From NCBI GenBank assembly GCA_016293925.1, contig JAEDCX010000003.1, positions 1 through 64,000 of the forward strand: a stretch of DNA of 64,000 bases, written 5' to 3'. How positions within the stretch are numbered: the first letter of the stretch is position 1; each line of letters begins with the position of its first letter. Under the pieces are notes generated by a model that had not been told where the DNA came from, made no database searches, and saw nothing but the letters and a program-made list of their open reading frames with translations. Shown in pieces: positions 27,186-36,018 of the stretch. Made by a program: the position numbers and the translations under genes. The stretch comes from Lachnospiraceae bacterium. GTDB lineage: Bacteria; Bacillota; Clostridia; Lachnospirales; Lachnospiraceae.

Positions 27186-28787
27186 CTACACCTCACCTGC
27201 TAACCGATTCGCTTCCAGCCAGCCGATTATCTCATCCAGTCTGGTCATCTTTGCTGTCAACAGTCTGCTGATCTCCTCGTCCGGCTCGGACTGATCCGGC
27301 ACCATAATGACGTCAATGCCTGCCCGTCTGGCAGAACGGATGCCGTTGGGTGCATCCTCCACCGCGACACATTCCGATGGTGCAAGGCCCAGCTGCTCAC
27401 AGGCGTACAGGTACACCTTGGGCGATGGTTTTCCCTCATCCACCATGGTTGCACTGATCAGCCTGTCCACATAGTCCGCAAGCCCCGTCCGTTTCAGATA
27501 CTCTGTCGCACGATCCGGGTCTGTGGCTGTCACAATGGCAGTGATAACCCCCCGGCTGCGGAGGTAGGATAACAGTTCCATGGCACCTGCTTTGCGCTGC
27601 ATTCCGTGTTCCGCAATATAGTCATCGAAGTATTGTTTGCGGATTCGACGTGCACCGTCATAGTCGAAATCCGCTCCGAACCACTCCCGGAACCTGGCCG
27701 GTGCATAGGGACGACCCAGAGAACGCATCTCCAGATACTGGTCATCTGTCATGGTATAGCCGAGACCTGCCATGGTTTTCGGCCAGATCTGCCGGTAGAT
27801 CTTCTCAGTGTCAATCAGGGTACCGTCCAGATCAAAGAGTACTGCTTTCAGGCTGCGGCGGGACGTACCGGCATTCACACCAGCGATCCATCCCGTAAGA
27901 CCACGCGGCAGGCGCGCTTCCATAGGCGTTCCGTCATCAAACATCAGATTCGCCTGCACCGCATTGATCAGACAATGTTGCCCCATCTCCGTACCGCCAT
28001 ATATGGTTGCGATTCCGTGGTCCCCGTTGTATACCCATTCCGGAGTGTAGAGGAAGCAGTGCTTCATGGCGCGTAGCCGGTCCAGTCGGGGTGCCACCTC
28101 TGCTTCAAAGCTATGGAATTCATCCCGCTTACCATAGGCGTAGAACAGATGAATCCCTGCCGCATCGTACGCATCCAGTTTCTCGTCCTCCGGTATATAA
28201 GCCGATCCCACCGGAATCAGACAGTCGAAGAAGCCAAGATACCGGTTCGCCATAATGAAGGTAAAATAGGCTCCGGAAGAATTCCCGATCAAGAATTTCT
28301 TCCCGACGCCATTCGTATGCTTTTCCACAAATTCGTTGATCAGTTCATACAGCGGCTCCACATATTCATCCGACCAGTATCCCTTCGTTTTACCGTCCTC
28401 GTCCCGGTATTCATTGGCAACCGGAACCAGAATATAGGCCCCGCCCAGATCCTGCTGATAGTTCTCGGACGCATAATACTCTGCCCCCGCATAACTGATA
28501 CACACGTCCCCAACCAGGGAATTGCCCGTTCCGTGCAGGAAAATCAGCAGCGGATACTCTTTTCCCCGGGGATACCCGTGCTTCGTGGGATCATAGAAGA
28601 AGTAATTCATGGACTGTACAGCCGTGTCCGATGTCTGGAATGCCGATGCATTCCGTGGCTGTTTCCTCACATAGCAGTCACGCTCATACCGGTCAAAATA
28701 TCTGCCGCACACATAAGTTGCTCCCGGAGACAAAAAAGCACCCTCCGGCATCTCGTCCGCCCACGGCGGTGTCGGTCTGTCGTTCAT
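27186..28787 (-). CDS. Alpha/beta-hydrolase fused to a HAD-family phosphatase
   Basis: 533 residues in one uninterrupted frame. Residues 60-300 are an alpha/beta hydrolase of the esterase/PHB-depolymerase type: PLLIFLHGTG, nucleophile Ser170 in GNSSG, likely Asp222 and His257. Residues 313-530 are a HAD subfamily IA hydrolase of the beta-phosphoglucomutase-like group: nucleophile Asp319 in FDLDGT, a helical cap, TATDPD (motif II), Lys in GKPSP and VEDAPNGIRSA. The two would be expected to act on an ester and a phosphate group, perhaps of the same metabolite, which is inference. The start follows GGGAGGTTTTG; a long upstream in-frame extension is rejected because it crosses the amt terminator. 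Confidence 0.85.
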   Translation of the reverse strand: MNDRPTPPWADEMPEGAFLSPGATYVCGRYFDRYERDCYVRKQPRNASAFQTSDTAVQSMNYFFYDPTKHGYPRGKEYPLLIFLHGTGNSLVGDVCISYAGAEYYASENYQQDLGGAYILVPVANEYRDEDGKTKGYWSDEYVEPLYELINEFVEKHTNGVGKKFLIGNSSGAYFTFIMANRYLGFFDCLIPVGSAYIPEDEKLDAYDAAGIHLFYAYGKRDEFHSFEAEVAPRLDRLRAMKHCFLYTPEWVYNGDHGIATIYGGTEMGQHCLINAVQANLMFDDGTPMEARLPRGLTGWIAGVNAGTSRRSLKAVLFDLDGTLIDTEKIYRQIWPKTMAGLGYTMTDDQYLEMRSLGRPYAPARFREWFGADFDYDGARRIRKQYFDDYIAEHGMQRKAGAMELLSYLRSRGVITAIVTATDPDRATEYLKRTGLADYVDRLISATMVDEGKPSPKVYLYACEQLGLAPSECVAVEDAPNGIRSARRAGIDVIMVPDQSEPDEEISRLLTAKMTRLDEIIGWLEANRLAGEV

Positions 28788-28872
28788 CAAAACCTCCCTG
28801 CGGAATCTTCGTTTGCTTTGTAGGACCTCCGCATCATGAGCATCCCGGATGAATCGGATACTCTTTGGCTCT

Positions 28873-28878
28873 ATTATA
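28873..28878 (-). promoter_or_regulatory. Probable -10 of the esterase-HAD gene
   Basis: A perfect TATAAT on the minus strand about 90 bp before the start codon, just after the T-run of the upstream terminator. The -35 region is a poor match. Confidence 0.4.
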
Positions 28879-28880
28879 GC

Positions 28881-28914
28881 AAAAAGAATCCCGGAGCGAA
28901 ACCGCCCCGGGATC
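28881..28914 (-). terminator. Terminator of the amt-PII gene
   Basis: Stem ATCCCGGGGCG / CGCTCCGGGAT with a TTTC-type loop, followed by TCTTTTTGC on the minus strand, 44 bp after the amt stop codon. Confidence 0.85.
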
Positions 28915-28957
28915 ATTTCTGCCATGAATTTATGAGAATTGTTATCGGTGACCCAAT

Positions 28958-30760
28958 TTATTCCACATCCTGCAATGCAGCCAGGTCTTCCTCGCCGGTA
29001 CGAACCTTTACGACTTTCGCCACATCGTATACGAAGATCTTGCCGTCTCCGATATGACCCGTGTAAAGAGCCGCCTTTGCTGCTTCGATCACAGTGTCTA
29101 CAGGAATCTTGGATACCACAACTTCCACTTTTACCTTTGGTAACAGGGTTGTATCCATCTCGACACCACGATATCTCTCGCCGGCACCCTTCTGGATACC
29201 GCATCCCATCACCTGTGTAACCGTCATACCGGTTACGCCCAGCTTATTCATTGCTTCTTTCAACTGTTCATAGCGGGCAAGTTTCGCAATGATAACCACC
29301 TTGTACATGCCTGTGGATACATTTGGCATCTTCTCCACTTTGACTGCGGCATTCTTCTGTACTTCGGAAGCGGATATATATTCATCATTACCAAGATCTG
29401 TATTTTCATTGACATCCATGGTCATACCGCTGGATACATCCATGATGGAGAAGCCTGAGTATGCAGATGCAAGACCATGCTCCGTAATATCCAGACCTGT
29501 GATCTCCTCCTCTTCGGAAGCGCGCAGTCCGACGATTGCTTTGATAATCAGGAATGTAATGGTAATCGCTACCGCAGTCCAGGCTGCAATGGTGAGAACA
29601 CCGATCAGCTGGGTTCCGAGGAGCTTGAAACCGCCGCCGTAGAAGAGACCCTTTCCGCAAATCTGGTTTAATCCGTACACTCTTACGCCATCCACCACTT
29701 CACCATATCCTCTTGTAAATGCAGGAGCGGTATCGGTTGCAAACAGACCAACTGCGATCGTCCCCCAGATACCGTTCATGCAGTGAACCGCAACGGCACC
29801 GACTGGATCATCAATATGTAATTTGTTGTCCAGAAGCCATACGCCGAATACAACCAGAAGACCGGCTACCAGACCAATGATTATGGCACCAAGACCATCT
29901 ACAACGTCGCAGGGAGCCGTGATTGCAACCAGACCTGCCAGGGAAGCGTTCAGACACATGGACACATCCGGTTTTCCGTATTTCACCCAAGTGAAAATCA
30001 TGGTAACGACCGTTGCAACCGCAGGCGCAATGGTTGTTGTCAGGAAAATGGAACCGAGCTCTTCCGTTGTTGCGGCAGCTGCACCGTTGAAGCCGTACCA
30101 GCCGAACCACAGAATGAATACACCCAGCGCACCGATCGGAATGTTATGCCCCGGGAACGCATTGACTTTGGTTACTTTACCGTTTTTGTCCCTGGTGAAC
30201 TTGCCGATTCTGGGTCCCAGAATCTTCGCACCAATCAGGGCGGAGATACCGCCGACCATGTGAATACATGCAGAACCTGCGAAATCGTGGAAGCCCATCT
30301 GTGCCAGCCATCCGCCGCCCCATACCCAGTGTGCCTCGATCGGATAGATCAGGGCGGAGATCACTGCGGAATAGATACAGTAGGATAAGAACTTGGTTCT
30401 CTCTGCCATGGCTCCGGATACGATGGTTGCTGTTGTTGCGCAGAATACTAAGTTAAATACGAAATTGGAAAAATCGAAATTTTCGAAATCGGTGAAAAGA
30501 TCAAATCCGGGTTCTCCGATGAATCCGACCAGATCCTCTCCCAATAGTAAGCCTGCACCGATCAGTACGAACATCACGGTACCGATACAGAAATCCATCA
30601 GGTTTTTCATAATGATGTTTCCTGCATTTTTCGCTCTGGTGAAGCCTGTCTCAACCATGGCAAAACCGGCCTGCATCCAGAATACCAGAGCTGCACCGAT
30701 CAAAAACCAGACTGCGAACACGTTGTCACCAATCAGTTGTTTGATTGCTTCTTCTGTCAT
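28958..30760 (-). CDS. amtB: Ammonium transporter fused to a PII signalling domain
   Basis: 600 residues. Residues 1-430 are an Amt channel with about 11 helices (ALVFWMQAGFAMVETG, HFAGSACIHMVGG-like DFAGSACIHMVGG, and the twin-His region with GAVAVHCMNGIWGT), which conducts ammonium into the cell. After a linker of about 60 residues comes a complete PII (GlnB/GlnK) domain (about 490-590): KVVIIAKLARYEQLKEAM, T-loop QKGAGERYRGVEM with the Tyr of the uridylylation position, LPKVKVEVVV and TGHIGDGKIFV. PII normally plugs Amt as a separate protein in response to 2-oxoglutarate and ATP/ADP; here it is tethered. Start: ATG after GAGGAGGAAAACGTT. The leader holds two terminator-like hairpins. Confidence 0.93.
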   Translation of the reverse strand: MTEEAIKQLIGDNVFAVWFLIGAALVFWMQAGFAMVETGFTRAKNAGNIIMKNLMDFCIGTVMFVLIGAGLLLGEDLVGFIGEPGFDLFTDFENFDFSNFVFNLVFCATTATIVSGAMAERTKFLSYCIYSAVISALIYPIEAHWVWGGGWLAQMGFHDFAGSACIHMVGGISALIGAKILGPRIGKFTRDKNGKVTKVNAFPGHNIPIGALGVFILWFGWYGFNGAAAATTEELGSIFLTTTIAPAVATVVTMIFTWVKYGKPDVSMCLNASLAGLVAITAPCDVVDGLGAIIIGLVAGLLVVFGVWLLDNKLHIDDPVGAVAVHCMNGIWGTIAVGLFATDTAPAFTRGYGEVVDGVRVYGLNQICGKGLFYGGGFKLLGTQLIGVLTIAAWTAVAITITFLIIKAIVGLRASEEEEITGLDITEHGLASAYSGFSIMDVSSGMTMDVNENTDLGNDEYISASEVQKNAAVKVEKMPNVSTGMYKVVIIAKLARYEQLKEAMNKLGVTGMTVTQVMGCGIQKGAGERYRGVEMDTTLLPKVKVEVVVSKIPVDTVIEAAKAALYTGHIGDGKIFVYDVAKVVKVRTGEEDLAALQDVE

Positions 30761-30778
30761 AACGTTTTCCTCCTCATC

Positions 30779-30815
30779 AAAAAAGACGACACTCCCTCCT
30801 GCTCCACAGCGTCGT
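30779..30815 (-). terminator. Attenuator-like terminator in the amt leader, with competing hairpin
   Basis: In the amt leader RNA, ACGACGCU pairs with AGUGUCGU (one G-U) and is followed by CUUUUUU, placed directly before the amt ribosome binding site. The alternative hairpin CCAC-GACGCU-GUGG (30804-30817) uses the same 5' arm and would prevent it. Its six-base loop has G at position 4, as ANTAR targets do, but G instead of A at position 1. Confidence 0.6.
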
Positions 30816-30877
30816 GGCTCACAAGTTCCTGTCATCTTTCTTATTGTACTTTCCTTCTCCTGGGATACCGGAAAAGA

Positions 30878-30909
30878 AAAAGGCGCTGAGTACTCTCTAC
30901 TCAACGCCT
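30878..30909 (-). terminator. Terminator-like hairpin just after the amt promoter
   Basis: GGCGTTGAGTA / TACTCAGCGCC with a GAGAG loop followed by TTTTTC on the minus strand. It may terminate the upstream ECF transporter operon, or act as an early attenuator of amt, since a consensus promoter lies between it and that operon. Confidence 0.75.
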
Positions 30910-30926
30910 TCGTTTTGTATGGATTG

Positions 30927-30955
30927 ACTATAAAACCATCCGTCTGATTTGTCAA
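30927..30955 (-). promoter_or_regulatory. Promoter of the amt-PII gene
   Basis: TTGACA and TATAGT with a 17-bp spacer on the minus strand. Transcription would start near 30920, giving a leader of about 160 nt. Confidence 0.7.
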
Positions 30956-31022
30956 CTGTTTTTTTGCAAATTTTTCCGGAGTGAATTCCGGAGGGGGCTT
31001 TCCGGTCGAAACACTTCCCCTG

Positions 31023-31703
31023 TCACACGTGGTATTTCCGGATCATGCGGTTCATCTTCCGTCCGAAAGGTCGGCGGATCAGGAGCAGAAAGATCACGTT
31101 GGAAACCGCGTAGGCAGCGGAAAAGGGTATCGCCGCAAGAACAGCAGCCCGGTACGCCGCCGGTTCAAAGGTTTCCCGGGACCACAGAACGGTCCAGATA
31201 TCCATCATGGCGGAATAGAGTATCCCCGCAAACACACCATACATGCACAGCAGAAGGACACTTTTCTTAAGCCACCGGGCCAGTACTCCGGCAAGCAGTC
31301 CCAGGAAACCGAATGCAAACATCTGGAACGGTGTCCAGGGTCCCTGCCCGAAATAGAAATTGGACAGCACGGCAGTGAAGGTTCCGCACAGGAAACCCGC
31401 CTCACCGCCGAGGTACATCCCGGTCAGCACAATCACAGCTGTCATCGGTTTGAAACCGGGTACCATGGCAAACAGGAACCGCCCCATAACCGACAGTCCC
31501 GTCATCACTGCGATCAGAACAGTCCGGCGCAGATGGGACTGTTTGTGATCATAGCCCATTCCCACCAGCAGGACCGACACCAGGGCAATCGCCATGGAGA
31601 TCCATGCATACTGTCGCTCTTTGAAGGCAAATACCCCCAGCAGAACCAGTCCTGCCGACAGGAACACTGCGATACTCTGTTTGATGACCACGGCTCTTGC
31701 CAT
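31023..31703 (-). CDS. ECF transporter substrate-binding (S) component
   Basis: 226 residues, about six membrane helices, basic C-terminus (RRPFGRKMNRMIRKYHV). Motifs such as FKPMTAVIVLTGMYLGGEAGFLCGTFTAVLSNFYFG match ECF S components. This subunit binds a vitamin in the membrane and topples to deliver it through the EcfT-EcfA module. It is the last gene of the operon, 12 bp after the ATPase gene, so the module is dedicated rather than shared. The cobalamin riboswitch at the operon head predicts a corrinoid substrate; the sequence alone does not prove it. Start: ATG after GGGAGGAAAGAAT. Confidence 0.8.
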   Translation of the reverse strand: MARAVVIKQSIAVFLSAGLVLLGVFAFKERQYAWISMAIALVSVLLVGMGYDHKQSHLRRTVLIAVMTGLSVMGRFLFAMVPGFKPMTAVIVLTGMYLGGEAGFLCGTFTAVLSNFYFGQGPWTPFQMFAFGFLGLLAGVLARWLKKSVLLLCMYGVFAGILYSAMMDIWTVLWSRETFEPAAYRAAVLAAIPFSAAYAVSNVIFLLLIRRPFGRKMNRMIRKYHV

Positions 31704-31715
31704 ATTCTTTCCTCC

Positions 31716-33329
31716 CTATGGTTCTTCTTCCGATACCCCCAGTTCCCGGTACAGATCCTCCTCCGTCAGCACCCCCTCGTACAAGCCGTACGCCAACCGG
31801 GCCGCAGCGGTGGTATAGAATCGATTCCTGCCAAAAAAGGTTCGCTTCTCCTCCAGAGAAACGACTGCACCATGGAAAAACAATCCGCAACGATCCGCAT
31901 ATGCAGCAGCAAATTCACAGTCATGAGTCACCAGCAGAATTGCGGTTCCCTTTTCCTTCTCCCGGTTCAGTAATTCCCCCAGCTGTTCTTTGGCAGATGC
32001 ATCCAAACCTTTACCGGGCTCATCCAGCAGAAGCACCCTGCGCTCGGCTGCCAGCAGTTTACGGAGTGCCAGCTGCTGCTTTTCCCCACCGCTCAGATCG
32101 TACGGATGCGTCAGGCGGTCATCCGGAATGCCAACCAGTTTCATCTCTCTATGTACGGAATCCGTCACAAACATGGTTTCCACATCCTGGGGCAGATAAC
32201 CGATCTGCGGTCTGCTGCCCTTGATTTTCTCGCCCAGCAGACGGCAGGTTCCCTCCTGCGGTGTGAGAATCCCTGCCAGCAGTTTCAGAAAGGTGGTTTT
32301 CCCGGATCCATTTCCTCCCAGGAGGCAGACACATTCTCCCGGATACAGATTTACTTCTGCTCCGCGTACCACATCCGGTTCCATCCTGCCATATCGGAAC
32401 CACAGCCCCCTGCAGGTAAGCACCGGCGCAGTTTCCCCCTCCCCGTCATTCATATCCTTCCGGCTCCGGGACAATGCCTGACGCTGTAGCCGGCACTCGG
32501 CTTCCAGAAAGGAGCGTCCCGCCCGGATGGTCAGCGGAATGCTGCCTTCCGGATCTTTCTCCAGTCTGCACGCCACTCTTCCTGCAAGCGGAAGTGCCTT
32601 ATAGATTACGGAATCAGCGGGAATCCGGCGCATCAGTTCGTCCGGCGTACCGGAGAAGGCGATGGTTTTGTTCTCCAGATAGAATACCCGGTCTGCAGTG
32701 GGCAGAACTTCCTCCAGTCTGTGTTCCACAATCAGGATCGTAATGCCCATCTCCCGGTTCAGTTTCTCCAGTATGCGGAGGAAATCGATTGCCGCAATCG
32801 GATCCAGTTGAGAGGTGGGTTCATCCAGAATCAGCAGCCGGGGATTCATGACCACCGCAGCCGCCAGATTCACAATCTGAAGCTGTCCCCCGGACAATTC
32901 CGTAATCCTGCGGTCGTACCAATCTCCGATTCCGAAATAGGACGAGACCTCCGCCACCCGTCGTCTGATCTCTCCCGGTTCCATCCCCACATTCTCGGCA
33001 CCGAAAGCCAGTTCATGCCACACCTTATCCGTGACTGCCTGATCCCCGGGATTCTGCATGACAAAACCGATTTCCCCGGGGTCCTCTGCCCCGTTCCAAC
33101 GGATCGTTCCGTCGAGTTTTCCTACGGGCACCAGTTCCTTTTTGCAGAGTCGCAATAACGTGGACTTACCGCATCCCGTAGCACCGCAGAGAACATGATA
33201 GCCTCCCTCCCGGATATCCATCGAGATATCACTCAGTACCTGACATATCTCACCTGTCGGCTCCCCTGTCCTCTCATCCGTAGGGTAATATCCGAAGGAC
33301 ACATTCTGCAAAGACAATAACGTACCCAT
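31716..33329 (-). CDS. ecfA: Energy-coupling factor ATPase, two fused ABC domains
   Basis: 537 residues with two ABC ATPase domains in one chain. Domain 1: Walker A GATGCGKST (residues 49-57), MQNPGDQ Q-loop, LSGGQ near 145 and LILDEPTSQLD near 167. Domain 2: Walker A GGNGSGKTT (338-346), LPQDVETMF, LSGGEKQQ near 411 and LLLDEPGKGLD. The pair would drive vitamin import with EcfT and the S component. The ATG follows the ecfT stop codon with no gap, and the site GAGGATAAATAG lies inside ecfT. Fusion of EcfA and EcfA' is common in Clostridia. Both domains look catalytically intact. Confidence 0.9.
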   Translation of the reverse strand: MGTLLSLQNVSFGYYPTDERTGEPTGEICQVLSDISMDIREGGYHVLCGATGCGKSTLLRLCKKELVPVGKLDGTIRWNGAEDPGEIGFVMQNPGDQAVTDKVWHELAFGAENVGMEPGEIRRRVAEVSSYFGIGDWYDRRITELSGGQLQIVNLAAAVVMNPRLLILDEPTSQLDPIAAIDFLRILEKLNREMGITILIVEHRLEEVLPTADRVFYLENKTIAFSGTPDELMRRIPADSVIYKALPLAGRVACRLEKDPEGSIPLTIRAGRSFLEAECRLQRQALSRSRKDMNDGEGETAPVLTCRGLWFRYGRMEPDVVRGAEVNLYPGECVCLLGGNGSGKTTFLKLLAGILTPQEGTCRLLGEKIKGSRPQIGYLPQDVETMFVTDSVHREMKLVGIPDDRLTHPYDLSGGEKQQLALRKLLAAERRVLLLDEPGKGLDASAKEQLGELLNREKEKGTAILLVTHDCEFAAAYADRCGLFFHGAVVSLEEKRTFFGRNRFYTTAAARLAYGLYEGVLTEEDLYRELGVSEEEP

Positions 33330-34220
33330 CTATTTATCCTCTCTTCCTCCTGCTACAGATCTTCCCAGTGCCCGGAGCCCGCAATATCCGGGCAGGAGCA
33401 GACACAGCAGTAAATAGCAGATCACACAAGTCCATACCCATGGATCTGCCATATCCATCCGGATTTCCGGATAATATAACACCTGTATTTTATTTGTAGT
33501 ATGAATGGAGATGACCCCGACAGACAATCCCAGTGACAATAGGATCAGCAGAACATCCCGGCATGTCATATGGTATTCATGATACACCGTACGCTTCCCG
33601 CATCCAAATCCTCTGGCCTGCATGGAATCTGCCGTATTCACGGAATGTTCAAAAGACCAGGTTACCATGGCAGAAAACACTCTGCACTCCCCGCGTATCC
33701 GCTCCGGCAGACTTCCCCCGCCGTACAGCCCCAGCTGTTGCTGAACCTGTCTGATCTGAACAGCCTTCCTGCGATAGTCCGGTACGAATCGTAATACCAT
33801 CGAGCAGATCAGCGCCGCCTTCGGCGATATCCTTCCCAAAAGATAAATCAGACGATCAGAGGTCATGAACCGGGTCAGCCCTCTGCACCAGTTCAATACG
33901 CCTGCCAGCGTAACAGCCATTACTACCCCGAAAATCACTGCCTCCAGCGTAATCCGGGCACCGTTCAGGTAGAACAGAACCGTGACTCCATTGTGGTAAA
34001 CCAGAGGATTCACGATCATCACCCCCAGAAAGAACACAATCCGCCACGCAAACTCCCCCGCCTTGCCCCTTCCTGTCGCAAACGTCCTGTTAAGTATCAG
34101 GGAGCCTGCCCATGATACCACCTGCAGAAACGGGTGTCTCGTAAACATTGCCACCGTCATGACGCACACAAAATAAATGAAAATCGTAATCGGATGCAAT
34201 CTGTCAGTCCACTCTGTCAT
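33330..34220 (-). CDS. ecfT: Energy-coupling factor transmembrane protein EcfT
   Basis: 296 residues with about six hydrophobic helices. The characteristic cytoplasmic coupling region is present: MVLRFVPDYRRKAVQIRQVQQQLG and DSMQARGFGCGKRT, where the A-R-G motif docks on the ATPases. It joins the S component to the ATP-binding subunit. The start was placed at the ATG preceded by AAAGGATGTGGAAG, which overlaps the end of the upstream toroid-DUF4430 gene by 17 bp and implies translational coupling; another ATG nine bases earlier has poor spacing. Confidence 0.9.
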   Translation of the reverse strand: MTEWTDRLHPITIFIYFVCVMTVAMFTRHPFLQVVSWAGSLILNRTFATGRGKAGEFAWRIVFFLGVMIVNPLVYHNGVTVLFYLNGARITLEAVIFGVVMAVTLAGVLNWCRGLTRFMTSDRLIYLLGRISPKAALICSMVLRFVPDYRRKAVQIRQVQQQLGLYGGGSLPERIRGECRVFSAMVTWSFEHSVNTADSMQARGFGCGKRTVYHEYHMTCRDVLLILLSLGLSVGVISIHTTNKIQVLYYPEIRMDMADPWVWTCVICYLLLCLLLPGYCGLRALGRSVAGGREDK

Positions 34221-35922
34221 CTTCCACATCCTTTCCGAGATTCGTAGTATATACCCAGATTACCTGATCACCCTCCTGAAGGAGATACTCACCGCACCCC
34301 ATCTGAGGAAACCTTCCGTTGACCCGGTACATCCAGCCGGACAGATCACTGAAATCCCCTTCATAGAGGTATGCGATTCCCTGTACATACACAAATCCCC
34401 TGGCAACCGCGTCCCCTGCATATTCCATCTGGATATCATACTCCCGGACTGCCATATCCAGCAGTTCAAACACAGAAGTACCCTCCGTGACCCAGAAGTT
34501 TGTTTCCGCCAGAATGCATCCATCCTCCGGCATGTTCACTCCTGATTTGATCTCTTTCCTATCTACAATCGAATCGCAGCGAATTTCCAGTGAAACAAGC
34601 AGTCCCTCTCCCGGGGATGCCTGCTCTTTTCCACCGGAGAGATATTGCTCTTTGGTTTCTATCTTGAATCGCCACACAACCAGTACTGCAATTCCTGCCA
34701 CCAGAAGAATACCGCAGATCCTGGGCAAACCGGCTTTCCTCTTCCTAACGCAGATCATCCATGCGGCAAAAGCAGCTATTCCGATCAATCCAGTCACAAT
34801 CCAACGGTAATCCACACCACCGGCAGCACCATGACCGGGAAGAGCCAGCACATGCCGGTCCGTCTCCTCATACGCTTGAAACCGCAACAGGAATCCCGCT
34901 CCCCGGGCGGCCCGATACATCGCCGCCAATGCACACATCGCCTGGGAACTGCCCATCTCATTGACCTTTCCTCCCAAGGCATGCACATATCCTCCCTCTT
35001 CCGCTTCATACAACTGTAATCCGGTCCAGACAGAAGCGTATCCGGACGGGGAGTTTTCCTTGTAGTAGTCTTTTCCCAATGCACAGAAAGCCATCACCAC
35101 CTGGGCAGTGCTCTCCACGCATCCGTTCTGCGCGTCCGCCACAGTTCCGTAGTCTCCGTCTTCCCGCTGTGCAGACCGCAGAAAGGCAACCGCCCGCTGC
35201 AGCATATCCGCCACCTGACGATTGTCTTCATAGGCAGCCATCGCTTGCACCGCCATCGCGGTAATGTCCACATCCCCGGTATTACCCCGTAGCGCAAATC
35301 CACCGTCCTGTAGCTGCATCTGTGACAGTTCCAGCAGGATTTCCTCCCGCTCCCAGGTTCCGCTGTCATACCCGCCTCCATCCAGCATCAGCAGACCATA
35401 TAGGTAAGACATGATTCCCATTCTGCCAATGGTATGATCCTTCGCCACATCGATGTAGGCATTCCGCACCGCAGCCGTTTCTTCTGCGGCCGCCCCGCCT
35501 ACCGCCTCGATTGCATCCACTGTCAGCATAATCTTCTGCAAAGAGGTGACTCCCAGTGCATCGGCGATCTCATCCGGTGTTTCTGCCCCCTGTGACTCCA
35601 CCTTTTCCTGCATGGCGCGTTGCAGCGCCTTTATATAACGTGTGTAATTTATCTCATATCCGGCACCGCAAATCCCCAGAATAAGGGATTGCACGTTGCC
35701 GCTCAACGGATCTGCCGCATAGATCTCATCCACCAGCTGTTGCGCATCCGAAACCTGATATTGTTCGCACTGCCACAACAGAATCCTGTCCATTGCAGTT
35801 TTGATTTCCGACGAATCCACGGCTCCGGAAAGGGTAGATCCCTGCCAAAACAAAAGCAGCGCCGCCACACAGGCGATAATTCCCGGAAACCGATTCTTTT
35901 TATCCCTCGTCCTGACATGCAT
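34204..35922 (-). CDS. Membrane-tethered alpha/alpha-toroid plus DUF4430 protein (intrinsic-factor-like)
   Basis: 572 residues. An N-terminal membrane helix (12-32) is followed by an extracellular helical domain (35-350) with repeats of the prenyltransferase/squalene-oxidase toroid type (LQDGGFALRGNTGDVDITAMAVQAM, REDGDYGTVADAQNGCVESTAQVVMAF). Two further helices (about 373-418) flank a basic loop RKRKAGLPR, placing the C-terminus outside too. Residues about 430-560 form a DUF4430 domain (TSVFELLDMAVREY ... GWMYRVNGRFPQMGCGEYLLQEGDQVIWVYT). Animal intrinsic factor and transcobalamin also combine a helical toroid with this beta domain, clamping cobalamin between them. Co-transcription with an ECF transporter under a cobalamin riboswitch supports a corrinoid-capture role (inference). 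Confidence 0.8.
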   Translation of the reverse strand: MHVRTRDKKNRFPGIIACVAALLLFWQGSTLSGAVDSSEIKTAMDRILLWQCEQYQVSDAQQLVDEIYAADPLSGNVQSLILGICGAGYEINYTRYIKALQRAMQEKVESQGAETPDEIADALGVTSLQKIMLTVDAIEAVGGAAAEETAAVRNAYIDVAKDHTIGRMGIMSYLYGLLMLDGGGYDSGTWEREEILLELSQMQLQDGGFALRGNTGDVDITAMAVQAMAAYEDNRQVADMLQRAVAFLRSAQREDGDYGTVADAQNGCVESTAQVVMAFCALGKDYYKENSPSGYASVWTGLQLYEAEEGGYVHALGGKVNEMGSSQAMCALAAMYRAARGAGFLLRFQAYEETDRHVLALPGHGAAGGVDYRWIVTGLIGIAAFAAWMICVRKRKAGLPRICGILLVAGIAVLVVWRFKIETKEQYLSGGKEQASPGEGLLVSLEIRCDSIVDRKEIKSGVNMPEDGCILAETNFWVTEGTSVFELLDMAVREYDIQMEYAGDAVARGFVYVQGIAYLYEGDFSDLSGWMYRVNGRFPQMGCGEYLLQEGDQVIWVYTTNLGKDVEDDRVD

Positions 35923-36018
35923 CTCCTCTCTCCGTTCTCCTTTCTGTGCGTTCAGTGCGGAAGCGGGCCTTCCCCGTCCATGTCCGCAGGTATGTGCGAA
36001 AAAGGCCCGTCCATCTGC

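Noticed and set aside
28788..29204. N-terminal extension of the esterase-HAD protein
   Set aside because: The extension overlaps the end of the amt gene and its terminator; a strong site precedes the ATG at 28787.
30779..30909. Canonical ANTAR dual-hexaloop site in the amt leader
   Set aside because: Only one six-base-loop hairpin was found and its loop starts with G rather than A; kept only as a hypothesis.
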